The notes under the pieces were generated by a model. It ran no database searches. It worked only from the letters and a program-made list of their open reading frames with translations, and was not told where the DNA came from. Positions 25,582 to 34,536 of a DNA stretch of 42,433 nt are shown here, piece by piece. The position numbers and the translations under genes are program-made. Origin of the DNA: an uncultured Clostridia bacterium (GTDB taxonomy: Bacteria; Bacillota; Clostridia; Oscillospirales; Ruminococcaceae); contig CANQUM010000016.1 in NCBI GenBank assembly GCA_947627045.1, positions 1 through 42,433 on the forward strand, given 5' to 3'. Position 1 is the stretch's first letter; each line of letters begins with the position of its first letter.

Positions 25582-25631
25582 ATATTTTGCAGTAAAAAGG
25601 AATTTAAGAAAAAGTAGGTGTAATTATGAAA
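25582..25631 (+). repeat. 51-base repeat leading into a start codon (second copy)
   Basis: The partner of 24656-24706. It supplies the same AGGTG ribosome site and ATGAAA start to the 25626 gene. Confidence 0.75.
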
Positions 25632-26090
25632 TTATTATCTAAAGTTCTTATCATCATATCAGTTATCTTATTTTATATTTTTATTTTACTTTTTGTGATT
25701 TTGACAATTGCAGCTTTTTGGTTGGAGTATAGTATTAGCGATAATAAACCAGAAAACTATATTGCAGAAAATAGTTTGTCAGAGATAGCGTTTAATCGAG
25801 ACGGATATTTATATAAAATTAATAATGAGCTTTTTATATCTGTCAATTATGGTGAAAATTTTGAAGTTAAAAAAGCAAACAAAAAATATTCTAGTAACTA
25901 TTCTGATTTGGATAATTATTCGAATACTTTGTTTGAGGGTAAAGATCCATTAAATAGTTACTATCTAATAAAAGATGATAAGTTGTATATAAAGAACAAT
26001 GAGTTAAAAAAATGTATTGATTTAGAAACATCGCAAATAAGCGACTTTGACAATGAAAAAATAGAAGGGAAATGGGATTCGTTACAATAA
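25626..26090 (+). CDS. Small membrane-anchored protein (154 aa), unknown
   Basis: One long N-terminal membrane segment (about residues 8-35, IISVILFYIFILLFVILTIA) is followed by an extracytoplasmic domain of about 115 residues rich in Asn, Asp, Tyr and Lys. Sequence composition and layout match the neighbouring small genes. No family recognised. It lies after an Rhs fragment and the second copy of the 51-base repeat. Confidence 0.6.
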   Translation: MKLLSKVLIIISVILFYIFILLFVILTIAAFWLEYSISDNKPENYIAENSLSEIAFNRDGYLYKINNELFISVNYGENFEVKKANKKYSSNYSDLDNYSNTLFEGKDPLNSYYLIKDDKLYIKNNELKKCIDLETSQISDFDNEKIEGKWDSLQ

Positions 26091-26165
26091 ATAGTTATAA
26101 TTTTTCATTTGCCGAAGCGGAATAAAATGTTAATATCATTGCAACAAACAAAAAGGAGAATTTTA

Positions 26166-26918
26166 ATGAAGATATCAAAGAAATTTTTAATTTTATTATT
26201 AATACTAATAATGCTGTTATTAGTAGGCTGTATAAATCCAGTAAAAGAGATTAAGAATTTAAGAGAAATGAATCAGGCTATGGAAGAAGGATTGGGGCTA
26301 ATTGATGAAAAAAAGACACTGAATTTTTATAAAAAATCATGTAGTTTTATTAAAGATAATGGACTATCTGACAGTTTTTCTATGGAATATCTAAAGAATA
26401 ATGACAAATCAGTTAATGTAGAATTTAATTCAATATGTAAAGGCGTTTTAATTGAATACATATATGGTAGTGATTCATATGGTGATGCATTATTGTTTAA
26501 AGAAGGATTGACATTATCATATTCAGATAAAACAAAAAAAGTCAGTGAAATAGAAACCACTTGGGACGATTACAGCGAATATTTTGAAAAATTTAGAGAA
26601 ATCAAATCTGGTATTATAAAAATATTAGAAAGTATAGAGCCGGATGAATACGCAGGTTATGAAAGTGATGAAGGACTTCCATATGATGTTGAAATATCTT
26701 ATAAAAAAAAGGATATAAAAAAATTAAATGTTTTTGATTTTGATATTGAAAGTCTTGACTTTTATTTTGCTTGTGACGAAGAAGGCGAAAAATTCAGTGA
26801 TTTCTCATTATCTGTATATATAAATAAATCCGAAAGATGGAAAATTTGGTTTGGAGATAGCCCTATTACCGCAATGAGTTATGAGGAAATGAAGGAAAGG
26901 TTTAATTTGAAGTTATAA
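26166..26918 (+). CDS. Lipoprotein of unknown function (250 aa)
   Basis: The start at 26166 is fixed by AAGGAG 8 bases upstream. The same frame extends to 26109 without a ribosome site. Lipoprotein signal MKISKKFLILLLILIMLLLV with lipobox VGC. The mature part is acidic and probably alpha/beta, with an EEMKERF tail and a tryptophan-containing KWKIWFG motif. No family recognised. It is the last gene of the Rhs locus and another candidate extracytoplasmic immunity protein. Confidence 0.65.
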   Translation: MKISKKFLILLLILIMLLLVGCINPVKEIKNLREMNQAMEEGLGLIDEKKTLNFYKKSCSFIKDNGLSDSFSMEYLKNNDKSVNVEFNSICKGVLIEYIYGSDSYGDALLFKEGLTLSYSDKTKKVSEIETTWDDYSEYFEKFREIKSGIIKILESIEPDEYAGYESDEGLPYDVEISYKKKDIKKLNVFDFDIESLDFYFACDEEGEKFSDFSLSVYINKSERWKIWFGDSPITAMSYEEMKERFNLKL

Positions 26919-26963
26919 AGATGAACTTCTAATAAATGGTTCATGCAGAGGTTTCAGAAACAT

Positions 26964-26998
26964 AGGCACATAGAAATAAAAATCTATGTGTCTTTTTC
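26964..26998 (+). terminator. Terminator closing the Rhs locus (shared with the convergent gene)
   Basis: The 10-bp stem GGCACATAGA / TCTATGTGTC with an 8-nt loop is followed by TTTTT. It sits between the last lipoprotein gene and the convergent acyltransferase stop. It is nearly the same sequence as the hairpin at 15671-15700. Confidence 0.75.
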
Positions 26999-28128
26999 TA
27001 TTGTTCGTTTTTACTGGACTTGTTCATAAAATTAAGCGGTGTTTCTTTTTTTGATATTATAACTTTTATTATAGTACTGACGAATTTGAAAAGCCATACT
27101 CTTATCTTTTCGATGATTCCGCAGGCTGTGAACACAGTCAAGCAAATAAGAAGTATTTTAAACGGGTATGTATTTGACTTGTAGAAAGATTTGTCGCTTA
27201 GAAAACTAAAAAAGTCGTGCCATAGTTTGTTTCTAACTAAAAAGTGTTCGTGTATCATATAAACTCCGAGATTTACTGCGGCGATATAGTTTATTGCTTT
27301 TGACTTGAATTTTAAATCTCTGAAAAACAATAAAAGGCAAGCGCTCTGAATAACAACGAACGGATTGTTATTATTGCTTGATATATTTGAATAACTGTCA
27401 ATGAAATAGCAAAGCGCAGCGTTTACAAGGGTAAGAAAGGCAAAGACAAACAAATATATGTATCGGGCATTCTTTCGGCAGGGAATATGAAGTCTTATAT
27501 AACCGCCGAGAATATACATATAAATAAATCCGTATAGACATTTGCCGTCGGAATCGAATATTTTATCAAGTCTTATAACTTTGCTTGTTTGGTCAAGCTG
27601 AGCAAAAAGCGTCCAAACTGAGAACATCAAAAACAGTATAATAATCAGTCTTGTATACTCTTTTTTTGAAAGAGCAGTCAGTGTTTTATTAAGAAACGGA
27701 CTTAAAATAAGTACAAGCAGATAGAGCGTCATAAAGTACCATATTCTTGAGGTAAACGGAAAAAACGCTCTGGCTTTTTCGATACTGTTAAGCTGCCAAA
27801 GACCGAAAATCTGACCGATAAAGGGAATAGATAAAGAGTAAAAAAGCATAGGCAGATATATTTTGGCAATTTTACCTTTAATGCTGGCTAATGTTTTGTT
27901 TGACAAAACCGAAAAATACCCGAAAATCAAGATGAAAACATAAACAGGGCATCTTGATGATAAAAAAATCAGATAGAACACAGCTTTGTGCAGACCTGAC
28001 AAATTATGTTTAGCAACAGAGCTGTAGCCACCGTATAGGCATATGTGCAGAAATATCACCTGAAGCATCATAAGTATCCGCAATAATTCTATACCTGACT
28101 GTCTTACTTTAGTTCTTTCTATATTCAC
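26998..28128 (-). CDS. Acyltransferase family 3 membrane protein
   Basis: A 376-aa protein with about ten hydrophobic segments. Near the N terminus is the family signature region RQSGIELLRILMMLQVIFLH, in which the histidine corresponds to the conserved catalytic-region residue. These enzymes transfer acetyl or succinyl groups to cell-envelope polysaccharides at the membrane. The gene stands alone, divergent from the small XRE regulator at 28325. The substrate is unknown. Confidence 0.8.
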   Translation of the reverse strand: MNIERTKVRQSGIELLRILMMLQVIFLHICLYGGYSSVAKHNLSGLHKAVFYLIFLSSRCPVYVFILIFGYFSVLSNKTLASIKGKIAKIYLPMLFYSLSIPFIGQIFGLWQLNSIEKARAFFPFTSRIWYFMTLYLLVLILSPFLNKTLTALSKKEYTRLIIILFLMFSVWTLFAQLDQTSKVIRLDKIFDSDGKCLYGFIYMYILGGYIRLHIPCRKNARYIYLFVFAFLTLVNAALCYFIDSYSNISSNNNNPFVVIQSACLLLFFRDLKFKSKAINYIAAVNLGVYMIHEHFLVRNKLWHDFFSFLSDKSFYKSNTYPFKILLICLTVFTACGIIEKIRVWLFKFVSTIIKVIISKKETPLNFMNKSSKNEQ

Positions 28129-28245
28129 CTATTCATCAACCCTTTTTGCGATTATATAGCAATATATGCAAAGGTTGTACAAATTATTATTTGCCCTAAG
28201 CATATAATTCAAAATATAGTCTATATATTAACCATATAAGCAATT

Positions 28246-28265
28246 ATACTCAATAAATTGAGTAT
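28246..28265. promoter_or_regulatory. Perfect 20-bp palindrome upstream of the XRE regulator
   Basis: The arms ATACTCAAT and ATTGAGTAT with a 2-base centre lie in the divergent intergenic region. They end exactly where a TTGTCA -35-like box (28265-28270) begins, and a TATAAT lies at 28286-28291. Candidate operator for the adjacent regulator. Confidence 0.45.
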
Positions 28266-28324
28266 TGTCAACAGGTTAAGTACAATATAATAATAATTGT
28301 AAAAAATAAACGCGGGGTGGTTTT

Positions 28325-28525
28325 ATGATAAGCTATAAGCCGTTTTATGAAACTCTGGCAAAAAAAGGTATAACCGAATATTATTTGATATACAAACAAG
28401 GCTTTTCTGCAAATACTATTCATCGAATTAAGCACGGCAAAGCAATAAGTACAAAAACTCTTGACGAAATATGCTTTGTACTTGACTGTAAGGTTGAAGA
28501 GGTTCTAAAATACGAAAAAACATAA
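28325..28525 (+). CDS. Small XRE/Cro-type transcriptional regulator (66 aa)
   Basis: A single helix-turn-helix domain of the HTH_26 type: FYETLAKKGITEYYLIYKQG, then FSANTIHRIKHGKAISTKTL, then DEICFVLDCKVEEVLKY. GGGGTGG lies upstream of the ATG. A 20-bp palindrome 60 bases upstream may be its operator. Its relative in the BREX leader (14498-14659) is broken. Confidence 0.8.
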   Translation: MISYKPFYETLAKKGITEYYLIYKQGFSANTIHRIKHGKAISTKTLDEICFVLDCKVEEVLKYEKT

Positions 28526-28526
28526 A

Positions 28527-28566
28527 AGCTGTACATTTTCAATTAAAAATTGTACAGCTTGATTTT
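28527..28566 (+). terminator. Terminator after the XRE gene
   Basis: The 10-bp arms AAGCTGTACA / TGTACAGCTT, extended by A-T pairs, are followed by GATTTT immediately after the stop codon. Confidence 0.65.
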
Positions 28567-28593
28567 AATTATAGTAAACTCATTTTACCGTAC

Positions 28594-28622
28594 TTGACTT
28601 AATCTATCAGATGTTGTATAAT
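28594..28622 (+). promoter_or_regulatory. Promoter of the ilv operon
   Basis: TTGACT (28594-28599), a 17-base spacer and TATAAT (28617-28622) give a start near 28629 and a leader of only about 53 bases. No T-box or leader peptide fits in that space. Confidence 0.75.
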
Positions 28623-28681
28623 TTTTTTATATATTTTATGGAAAGATATATAAATCTATTTAGAATTGGGGGCGGCTTGAT

Positions 28682-30292
28682 ATGAGAGTAAGCAAAGCAA
28701 TGGTAAAATGCTTGGAAGCGGAGCAGGTCAAAGTCGTCTTTGGTTATCCGGGAGCGGCAATTTGCCCGTTCTATGACGCTTTATATGAGAGCGAAATAAG
28801 ACACATACTTGTTCGTCACGAAGCAAACGCAGGTCATGCGGCAAGCGGTTACGCAAGAATAACAGGAAGACCGGGCGTATGTATTGCGACTTCAGGACCG
28901 GGTGCTACAAATCTGATAACTGCTATTGCAACTGCGTATGCGGATTCTATACCGCTTGTAATAATAACAGGTCAGGTCAACAACGAACAGATAGGCTCTG
29001 ATGCTTTTCAGGAAGCAGACATAACTGGTGCTGCCGAACCGTTTGTAAAGCACAGCTATTTAATCAAGAACAAGAATGAGCTTCCGAGAGCATTTAAGGA
29101 GGCGTTTTATATAGCAGGTACGGGACGTCCCGGACCTGTGCTTATTGACGTTCCTATGGACGTTCAGACTCAGGATATAGATTTCAAATATCCCAAGACT
29201 GTAGACATAAGAAGTTATAAGCCGACTACAAAAGGGAATATGCTTCAGGTAAAGCGAGTTCTGAAGGCGTTGAACGAGGCAAAGAGACCCATTATCTGCA
29301 TAGGCGGAGGAGTTTTCTCGTCAAATGCAGTAAGCGAAATAACAGAACTGTCTAAGGTCATGCAGATACCTGTTGTTACTACAATGATGGGCATATCGGC
29401 ATTTTCTGCCGATAACGAGCTGTTTTTCGGTATGATAGGAATGCACGGAAAAAGGATCGCAAACAAGGCGGTAGAGCTTTGCGACGTTATTTTTCTGGTA
29501 GGTGCAAGGGTAGGAGACAGGGCGATAGGAAATCCCAATGCAGTCAAAAAAACGACAAAGGTTATTCATATAGATATTGACCCTGCTGAAATCGGCAAGA
29601 ATTTAGGCGTAGATATTCCGCTTGTAGGAGACGCAAAGCAGGTATTAGGGCAGATGCTGGAGCATATAGAGCCTAAAGAGCATACCGAATGGCTTAAAGA
29701 ACTTGACAGTTTTAAATCTGAGGAGATTTTAAAGCCTGTTAAGCAGGGAAAGGTAAACCCGAGAAAGTTTATAAGCGATTTGTCTGACAAAATGCCTAAG
29801 AACACAACGGTCGTTGCAGATGTAGGGCAGAATCAGATTTGGAGCGCTACCAGTTATAAGATCCGTGACGGACGCTTTTTAACGTCAGGCGGTATGGGAA
29901 CAATGGGGTATTCGGTTCCTGCGGCGATAGGAGCAAAGCTGGCAGACGAAAACCACCCTGTTATTGCAATTTGCGGCGACGGTGCTTTTCAGATGTCTTT
30001 TATGGAGCTTGCAACTGCGGTTCAGCACAATGTTGACATTAAGATTGTGGTTATGAAAAACAACTTCTTGGGAATGGTAAGAGAAGTTCAGACAAATGTG
30101 TATAAAAATCATCTGACGGCGGTCTCGCTTGACGGTTCGCCTGATTTTATTACTCTTGCAGAGGCTTACGGAATACCTGCAATGAGAGTCGACAGCGAGG
30201 AAACGGCACAAAAGGCGATAAATAAGCTTGCGTCGCACAAGGGCTGTTATCTGGTGGAATGTGTTGTGGATGATTTTGAAAGCACACTATAA
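28682..30292 (+). CDS. ilvB: Acetolactate synthase, large catalytic subunit
   Basis: A thiamine-diphosphate enzyme that condenses two pyruvates to acetolactate, or pyruvate with 2-oxobutyrate, the first common step to valine, leucine and isoleucine. At 536 aa it is slightly shorter than the usual 560-590. The N-terminal domain has the catalytic glutamate in RHEANAGHAASGYAR and the GPGATN motif. The central FAD/regulatory domain follows. The C-terminal TPP motif is GDGAF through MKNN. The gene is followed after 31 bases by the small subunit. Confidence 0.95.
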   Translation: MRVSKAMVKCLEAEQVKVVFGYPGAAICPFYDALYESEIRHILVRHEANAGHAASGYARITGRPGVCIATSGPGATNLITAIATAYADSIPLVIITGQVNNEQIGSDAFQEADITGAAEPFVKHSYLIKNKNELPRAFKEAFYIAGTGRPGPVLIDVPMDVQTQDIDFKYPKTVDIRSYKPTTKGNMLQVKRVLKALNEAKRPIICIGGGVFSSNAVSEITELSKVMQIPVVTTMMGISAFSADNELFFGMIGMHGKRIANKAVELCDVIFLVGARVGDRAIGNPNAVKKTTKVIHIDIDPAEIGKNLGVDIPLVGDAKQVLGQMLEHIEPKEHTEWLKELDSFKSEEILKPVKQGKVNPRKFISDLSDKMPKNTTVVADVGQNQIWSATSYKIRDGRFLTSGGMGTMGYSVPAAIGAKLADENHPVIAICGDGAFQMSFMELATAVQHNVDIKIVVMKNNFLGMVREVQTNVYKNHLTAVSLDGSPDFITLAEAYGIPAMRVDSEETAQKAINKLASHKGCYLVECVVDDFESTL

Positions 30293-30323
30293 TATTACGA
30301 TTACGAAGGGAATGTTATATATA

Positions 30324-30821
30324 ATGAAGTATACTATTTCAGTTTTAGTTGAAAATCATGCTGGAGCTCTGTCGAGAATCTCGGGATTGTTTTCGAGAAG
30401 AGGATTTAATATTGAGAGCCTTGCTGTGGGTATAACAGACGACCCTGCGGTTTCGAGGGTTACGATTATAGTAGACGGAGACGAGTATATAGTCGAGCAG
30501 GTTGAAAAGCAGCTTAATAAGCTGATTGACGTTATCAAGGTCAAAACTCTGACAAAGGACGAAAAGCTGGAGAGGGAGCTTATACTGATAAAGCTTAGGG
30601 TTCCTGCTGAAAAGCGAAGCGAGATCATGACTATTGCTGACATCACAGGAGCAAAGGTCATTGATATTTCGCTGACAACTATGACTATTCTGCTGGCTGA
30701 CACATACGCTCATATTTGCAGGCTGGAGGAGATAACAAAGCCTTATGATGTTCTTGAGGTCGTAAGAACAGGAACGATTGCTATACAAAAAGGTCAGGAT
30801 GTTATGACTTTTAAAAAATAA
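30324..30821 (+). CDS. ilvN: Acetolactate synthase, small regulatory subunit
   Basis: A 165-aa ACT-domain protein that binds the feedback inhibitor valine and activates IlvB. The N-terminal ACT domain begins KYTISVLVENHAGALSRISG and continues FSRRGFNIESLAVG. A C-terminal ALS_ss domain ends VVRTGTIAIQKG. I place the start at 30324 because the family begins at this methionine. GAAGGGA lies 12 bases upstream. The open frame also extends back into the end of ilvB. Confidence 0.93.
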   Translation: MKYTISVLVENHAGALSRISGLFSRRGFNIESLAVGITDDPAVSRVTIIVDGDEYIVEQVEKQLNKLIDVIKVKTLTKDEKLERELILIKLRVPAEKRSEIMTIADITGAKVIDISLTTMTILLADTYAHICRLEEITKPYDVLEVVRTGTIAIQKGQDVMTFKK

Positions 30822-31016
30822 ACAATTAATTAAAACATTTATGTAACATTTTAAATTCATAATAGAATGTACGAACAAATAAATTACTTAAACATAAAAA
30901 TAAGGGGATTTATTTCCTTATTATAAAAACAATATTAAACTGCATATATTTGCAAATTTTACATATAAAATCTAGGAGTATTGCAGTCGGCAAGACAATT
31001 TCTTGCCTCTTGTTTC

Positions 31017-31057
31017 TTGCTTCTGATTTTCTAATTTGCATATACATATGCAAATTA
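31017..31057 (+). promoter_or_regulatory. Possible ilvC promoter overlapped by a 26-bp perfect palindrome
   Basis: TTGCTT (31017-31022) and TATACA (31041-31046), 18 bases apart, could drive ilvC separately. The -10 is centred in a perfect inverted repeat with 12-bp arms (TAATTTGCATAT / ATATGCAAATTA, 31032-31057), just before the AGGAGG of ilvC. As DNA it could be an operator. As RNA it is a hairpin next to the ribosome site. Confidence 0.45.
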
Positions 31058-31060
31058 TAG

Positions 31061-32104
<1,044 letters not shown>

Positions 32105-32341
32105 CAACGATGACGTTGGCGGCGAGCCGCCGCTGGCTCTATGCCTTTGAAAAGTTTGATAAACGTAGTAGTTTGATCAACGGCGGGCTTGCACTTAGAT
32201 ACAAGAACAGATGAAAAAGATAAGAATAACGGTAACGTTGGCGGCGTGCTGCCGTTGGTCTACGCCCGTGAAAAGTATGATAAGCAAAGCAATTTGATTA
32301 ACGGCGGGCTAGCAAAAAGATATAAGAAAAGATAAAAAGAT
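32105..32341 (+). repeat. Two imperfect tandem repeats of about 121 bp after ilvC
   Basis: Units start near 32105 and 32227. Each begins with a small AACG-loop-CGTT stem, then a GC-rich hairpin (GGCGGC / GCCGCC in unit 1, GGCGGC / GCTGCC in unit 2). Next come AAAAGT.TGATAA, TTGAT.AACGGCGGGCT and an A-rich AGATAAGA end. The start of a third unit is merged into the terminator at 32342. No ORF spans it. Confidence 0.75.
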
Positions 32342-32372
32342 AAGAGCAACGGTGATGTTGCTCTTTTTCTTT
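32342..32372 (+). terminator. Terminator of the ilv operon
   Basis: Perfect 9-bp arms AAGAGCAAC / GTTGCTCTT with a 6-nt loop are followed by TTTCTTTT. It lies between ilvC and the convergent trmB stop and could serve both. Confidence 0.8.
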
Positions 32373-32374
32373 TA

Positions 32375-33049
32375 TTATTCGATTATATATGCTTCAAGTC
32401 GGTAAATAGGAAATCCCTCATTTGAGAAACGCTTTTCATATTCGGTCATTATATTTCCCTCAAAATTGGAGTTGTGCAAGTCAAATGTAACATTTTTAAG
32501 TGCAAATCCGTTTTGTGAAAATTGCTCTATTGAAAATTCAAAGAAGTTAGCATTGTCGGTCTTTTGCCAGATTTCTGCGCCATCGTTCAAAATAGACTTA
32601 TATATTTTAAGAAAATTGTGATGTGTGAGCCTGTGGCTTGCGTATTTTTTCTTGGGGAACGGACAGCTGAAATTCAAATATATCCTGTCGATTGATTTGT
32701 TGGGAATATAACACTCCAAATATTCGGCGCTTCCACGCATAAAATATAGGTTTTTAAGTTGTGCGGCTTTTGCGTCCTCGGCGGCTTTCACAATTACGTT
32801 GCTTGCCTTTTCAACGGCAAGAAAATTCACTTCAGGGTTTTGTTTTGCAATTTCACATGCAAAGCCTCCCTTTCCGCAGCCTATTTCCAAATGAACAGGA
32901 TTTTCGTTTTTGAAAATCTTTTTGAGATCAATATACTCTTTTTTAAAAACGGCGGTTTGAAAATTTCTATCTTCACGCTCCATAAAGAATATGTAGTCGC
33001 TGCATTCCCGAAGACGTTCTTCAAGATGCTTTTTTCTTCTCATTCGCAT
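32375..33049 (-). CDS. trmB: tRNA (guanine-N7-)-methyltransferase
   Basis: A 224-aa SAM-dependent enzyme that makes m7G46 in tRNA. It has the SAM-binding motif LEIGCGKGGFACE (about residues 55-68), an acidic FLAVEK strand, and a YLNFSCPFPKKKYASHRLTH segment. That segment corresponds to the family's N-F-x-D-P-W-P-K-x-x-H-x-x-R-R motif, here with NFSCPFPK in place of DPWPK. Length matches the family. It is monocistronic or downstream of galK on the same strand (42-base gap). Confidence 0.85.
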   Translation of the reverse strand: MRMRRKKHLEERLRECSDYIFFMEREDRNFQTAVFKKEYIDLKKIFKNENPVHLEIGCGKGGFACEIAKQNPEVNFLAVEKASNVIVKAAEDAKAAQLKNLYFMRGSAEYLECYIPNKSIDRIYLNFSCPFPKKKYASHRLTHHNFLKIYKSILNDGAEIWQKTDNANFFEFSIEQFSQNGFALKNVTFDLHNSNFEGNIMTEYEKRFSNEGFPIYRLEAYIIE

Positions 33050-33091
33050 AGATTTTTCTCCGTTGCATAAAAAGTTTCCTGTAGATAATCG

Positions 33092-34345
33092 TCATATATT
33101 ATCTTCTACTTCAATTCCTCCCACCGGGCGGATTGAAATAATATGACAGCTTCCTTCACCGAAGCAACCATTTAATGTCTCTTTGAATTTATCCAGCTTA
33201 TCATTTGGAACAAATGCCTGAATAGTTCCTGCAAAGCCTCCTCCGTGTACCCGGCAGGCACCTTTCCCGTCAAGAACCATTTCTGCAAGATTTAAGCCGA
33301 TTGAAAGTCCTTGTTCCTGTGGATTTTTGTTGGCATAAATATTTTGAAGATATTTGTATGAGCTGTTGCCCGACCTTGTTACCTCTTTCAAAAATGCCTT
33401 GAAATCGCCGTTTTTGAGCGCATTTGCCTCTCGCTCAACTGTTTCGTTTTCGTCCAAAAAGTGAAGTGAACGAAGTACAGCACGGTCGCCTAGCTTTTTT
33501 CTTAGGGTATTTATGTTTTCAAGAACATCGGAAATTGTTATTTCACGAAGAACCTTTTTTCCGAAAAATTTCGCTACAGATTTCATTTCATCTGGAATAG
33601 CAGCATATTCGGGAGTTAGATCTTCGTGGCTTCCCTTTGTATCGACTATGCAAAGACTGTATCCGCACTTTGCAAAATCAAAATCGATCTTTTCAATAAC
33701 GGGGCTTTCAGCGTCTTTGAAATCAATAGTTATAAAGCTGCCTATGCTTGAAGCCATCTGATCCATAAGTCCCGAAGGCTTGCCAAAATATTCATTTTCT
33801 GCAAATTGAGCAATTTGTGCTATTTCTACATTTGTAGCTTTAAGGTCATTATAAAGATAGTTTAAAATCGTTCCTATCAAAACTTCAAAAGCGGCAGAGG
33901 AGGAAAGCCCCGAGCCCTTCAGGACATTTGAAGTTGTATACGCTTTAAATCCTCCAATACCGTAATTTTTGTTTTTAAAGCCTGCGGCAACTCCTCTTAT
34001 AAGCGCAGATGAATTTCCTTTTTCGTCGTCTATAACGGAAAGGTCGCTTAAATCGACAATATCTTTGGGAAATCCCTCAGACTTCACCTCGATAACATTG
34101 TCGTCAGTTTTTCTAACTATTGCTATAACGTCTAGGGAAACACCTGCGGCAAGCACTTTTCCTAGATTGTGGTCGGTGTGGTTTCCGCCTACCTCTGTTC
34201 TTCCTGATGCTGAGAAAATGCGGTACTCACTGTCGCCGTAAAGCTCTTTAAACTTATCAATAGCCTTTTTGTACCTTTCAGTTTGTGCATTTTCATTTTC
34301 TTTGCCGTAAAGTTTTTTTATTGTTATTTTTGTTTTTTCAGACAT
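33092..34345 (-). CDS. galK: Galactokinase
   Basis: A 417-aa GHMP kinase that phosphorylates galactose at C1 (Leloir pathway). The galactokinase signature near the N terminus reads GRTEVGGNHTDHN, a variant of the common GEHTDYN. The GHMP ATP-binding motif is LKGSGLSSSAAFEVLIG (about residue 145). The C-terminal CRVHGGGFAGTIQAF is conserved. The ribosome site is GGAGG before the ATG. No other galactose genes are adjacent. The promoter at 34379-34407 fits. Confidence 0.92.
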   Translation of the reverse strand: MSEKTKITIKKLYGKENENAQTERYKKAIDKFKELYGDSEYRIFSASGRTEVGGNHTDHNLGKVLAAGVSLDVIAIVRKTDDNVIEVKSEGFPKDIVDLSDLSVIDDEKGNSSALIRGVAAGFKNKNYGIGGFKAYTTSNVLKGSGLSSSAAFEVLIGTILNYLYNDLKATNVEIAQIAQFAENEYFGKPSGLMDQMASSIGSFITIDFKDAESPVIEKIDFDFAKCGYSLCIVDTKGSHEDLTPEYAAIPDEMKSVAKFFGKKVLREITISDVLENINTLRKKLGDRAVLRSLHFLDENETVEREANALKNGDFKAFLKEVTRSGNSSYKYLQNIYANKNPQEQGLSIGLNLAEMVLDGKGACRVHGGGFAGTIQAFVPNDKLDKFKETLNGCFGEGSCHIISIRPVGGIEVEDNI

Positions 34346-34378
34346 ATATATCCTCCGAATTTACTCATTTTTAAAATT

Positions 34379-34407
34379 ATTATACACTACCTGTCTTAAA
34401 TTAGCAA
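34379..34407 (-). promoter_or_regulatory. Promoter of galK
   Basis: On the minus strand TTGCTA (34402-34407), 17 bases, then TATAAT (34379-34384), about 33 bases before the galK ATG. Confidence 0.65.
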
Positions 34408-34536
34408 GTTGATTTAAGTACGATATTTATAATAGATGATAAATATTTAAAATTGTGTTATAATTAAATAACACTAAAATTTAAAGTCAATAAATAAAGT
34501 ATAATATAAAGGGGGCTTGCTCTTTCTGAGGAGCAG

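Noticed and set aside
28623-28681. T-box or attenuator before ilvB
   Set aside because: The predicted leader is only about 53 bases, with no T-box motif or terminator.
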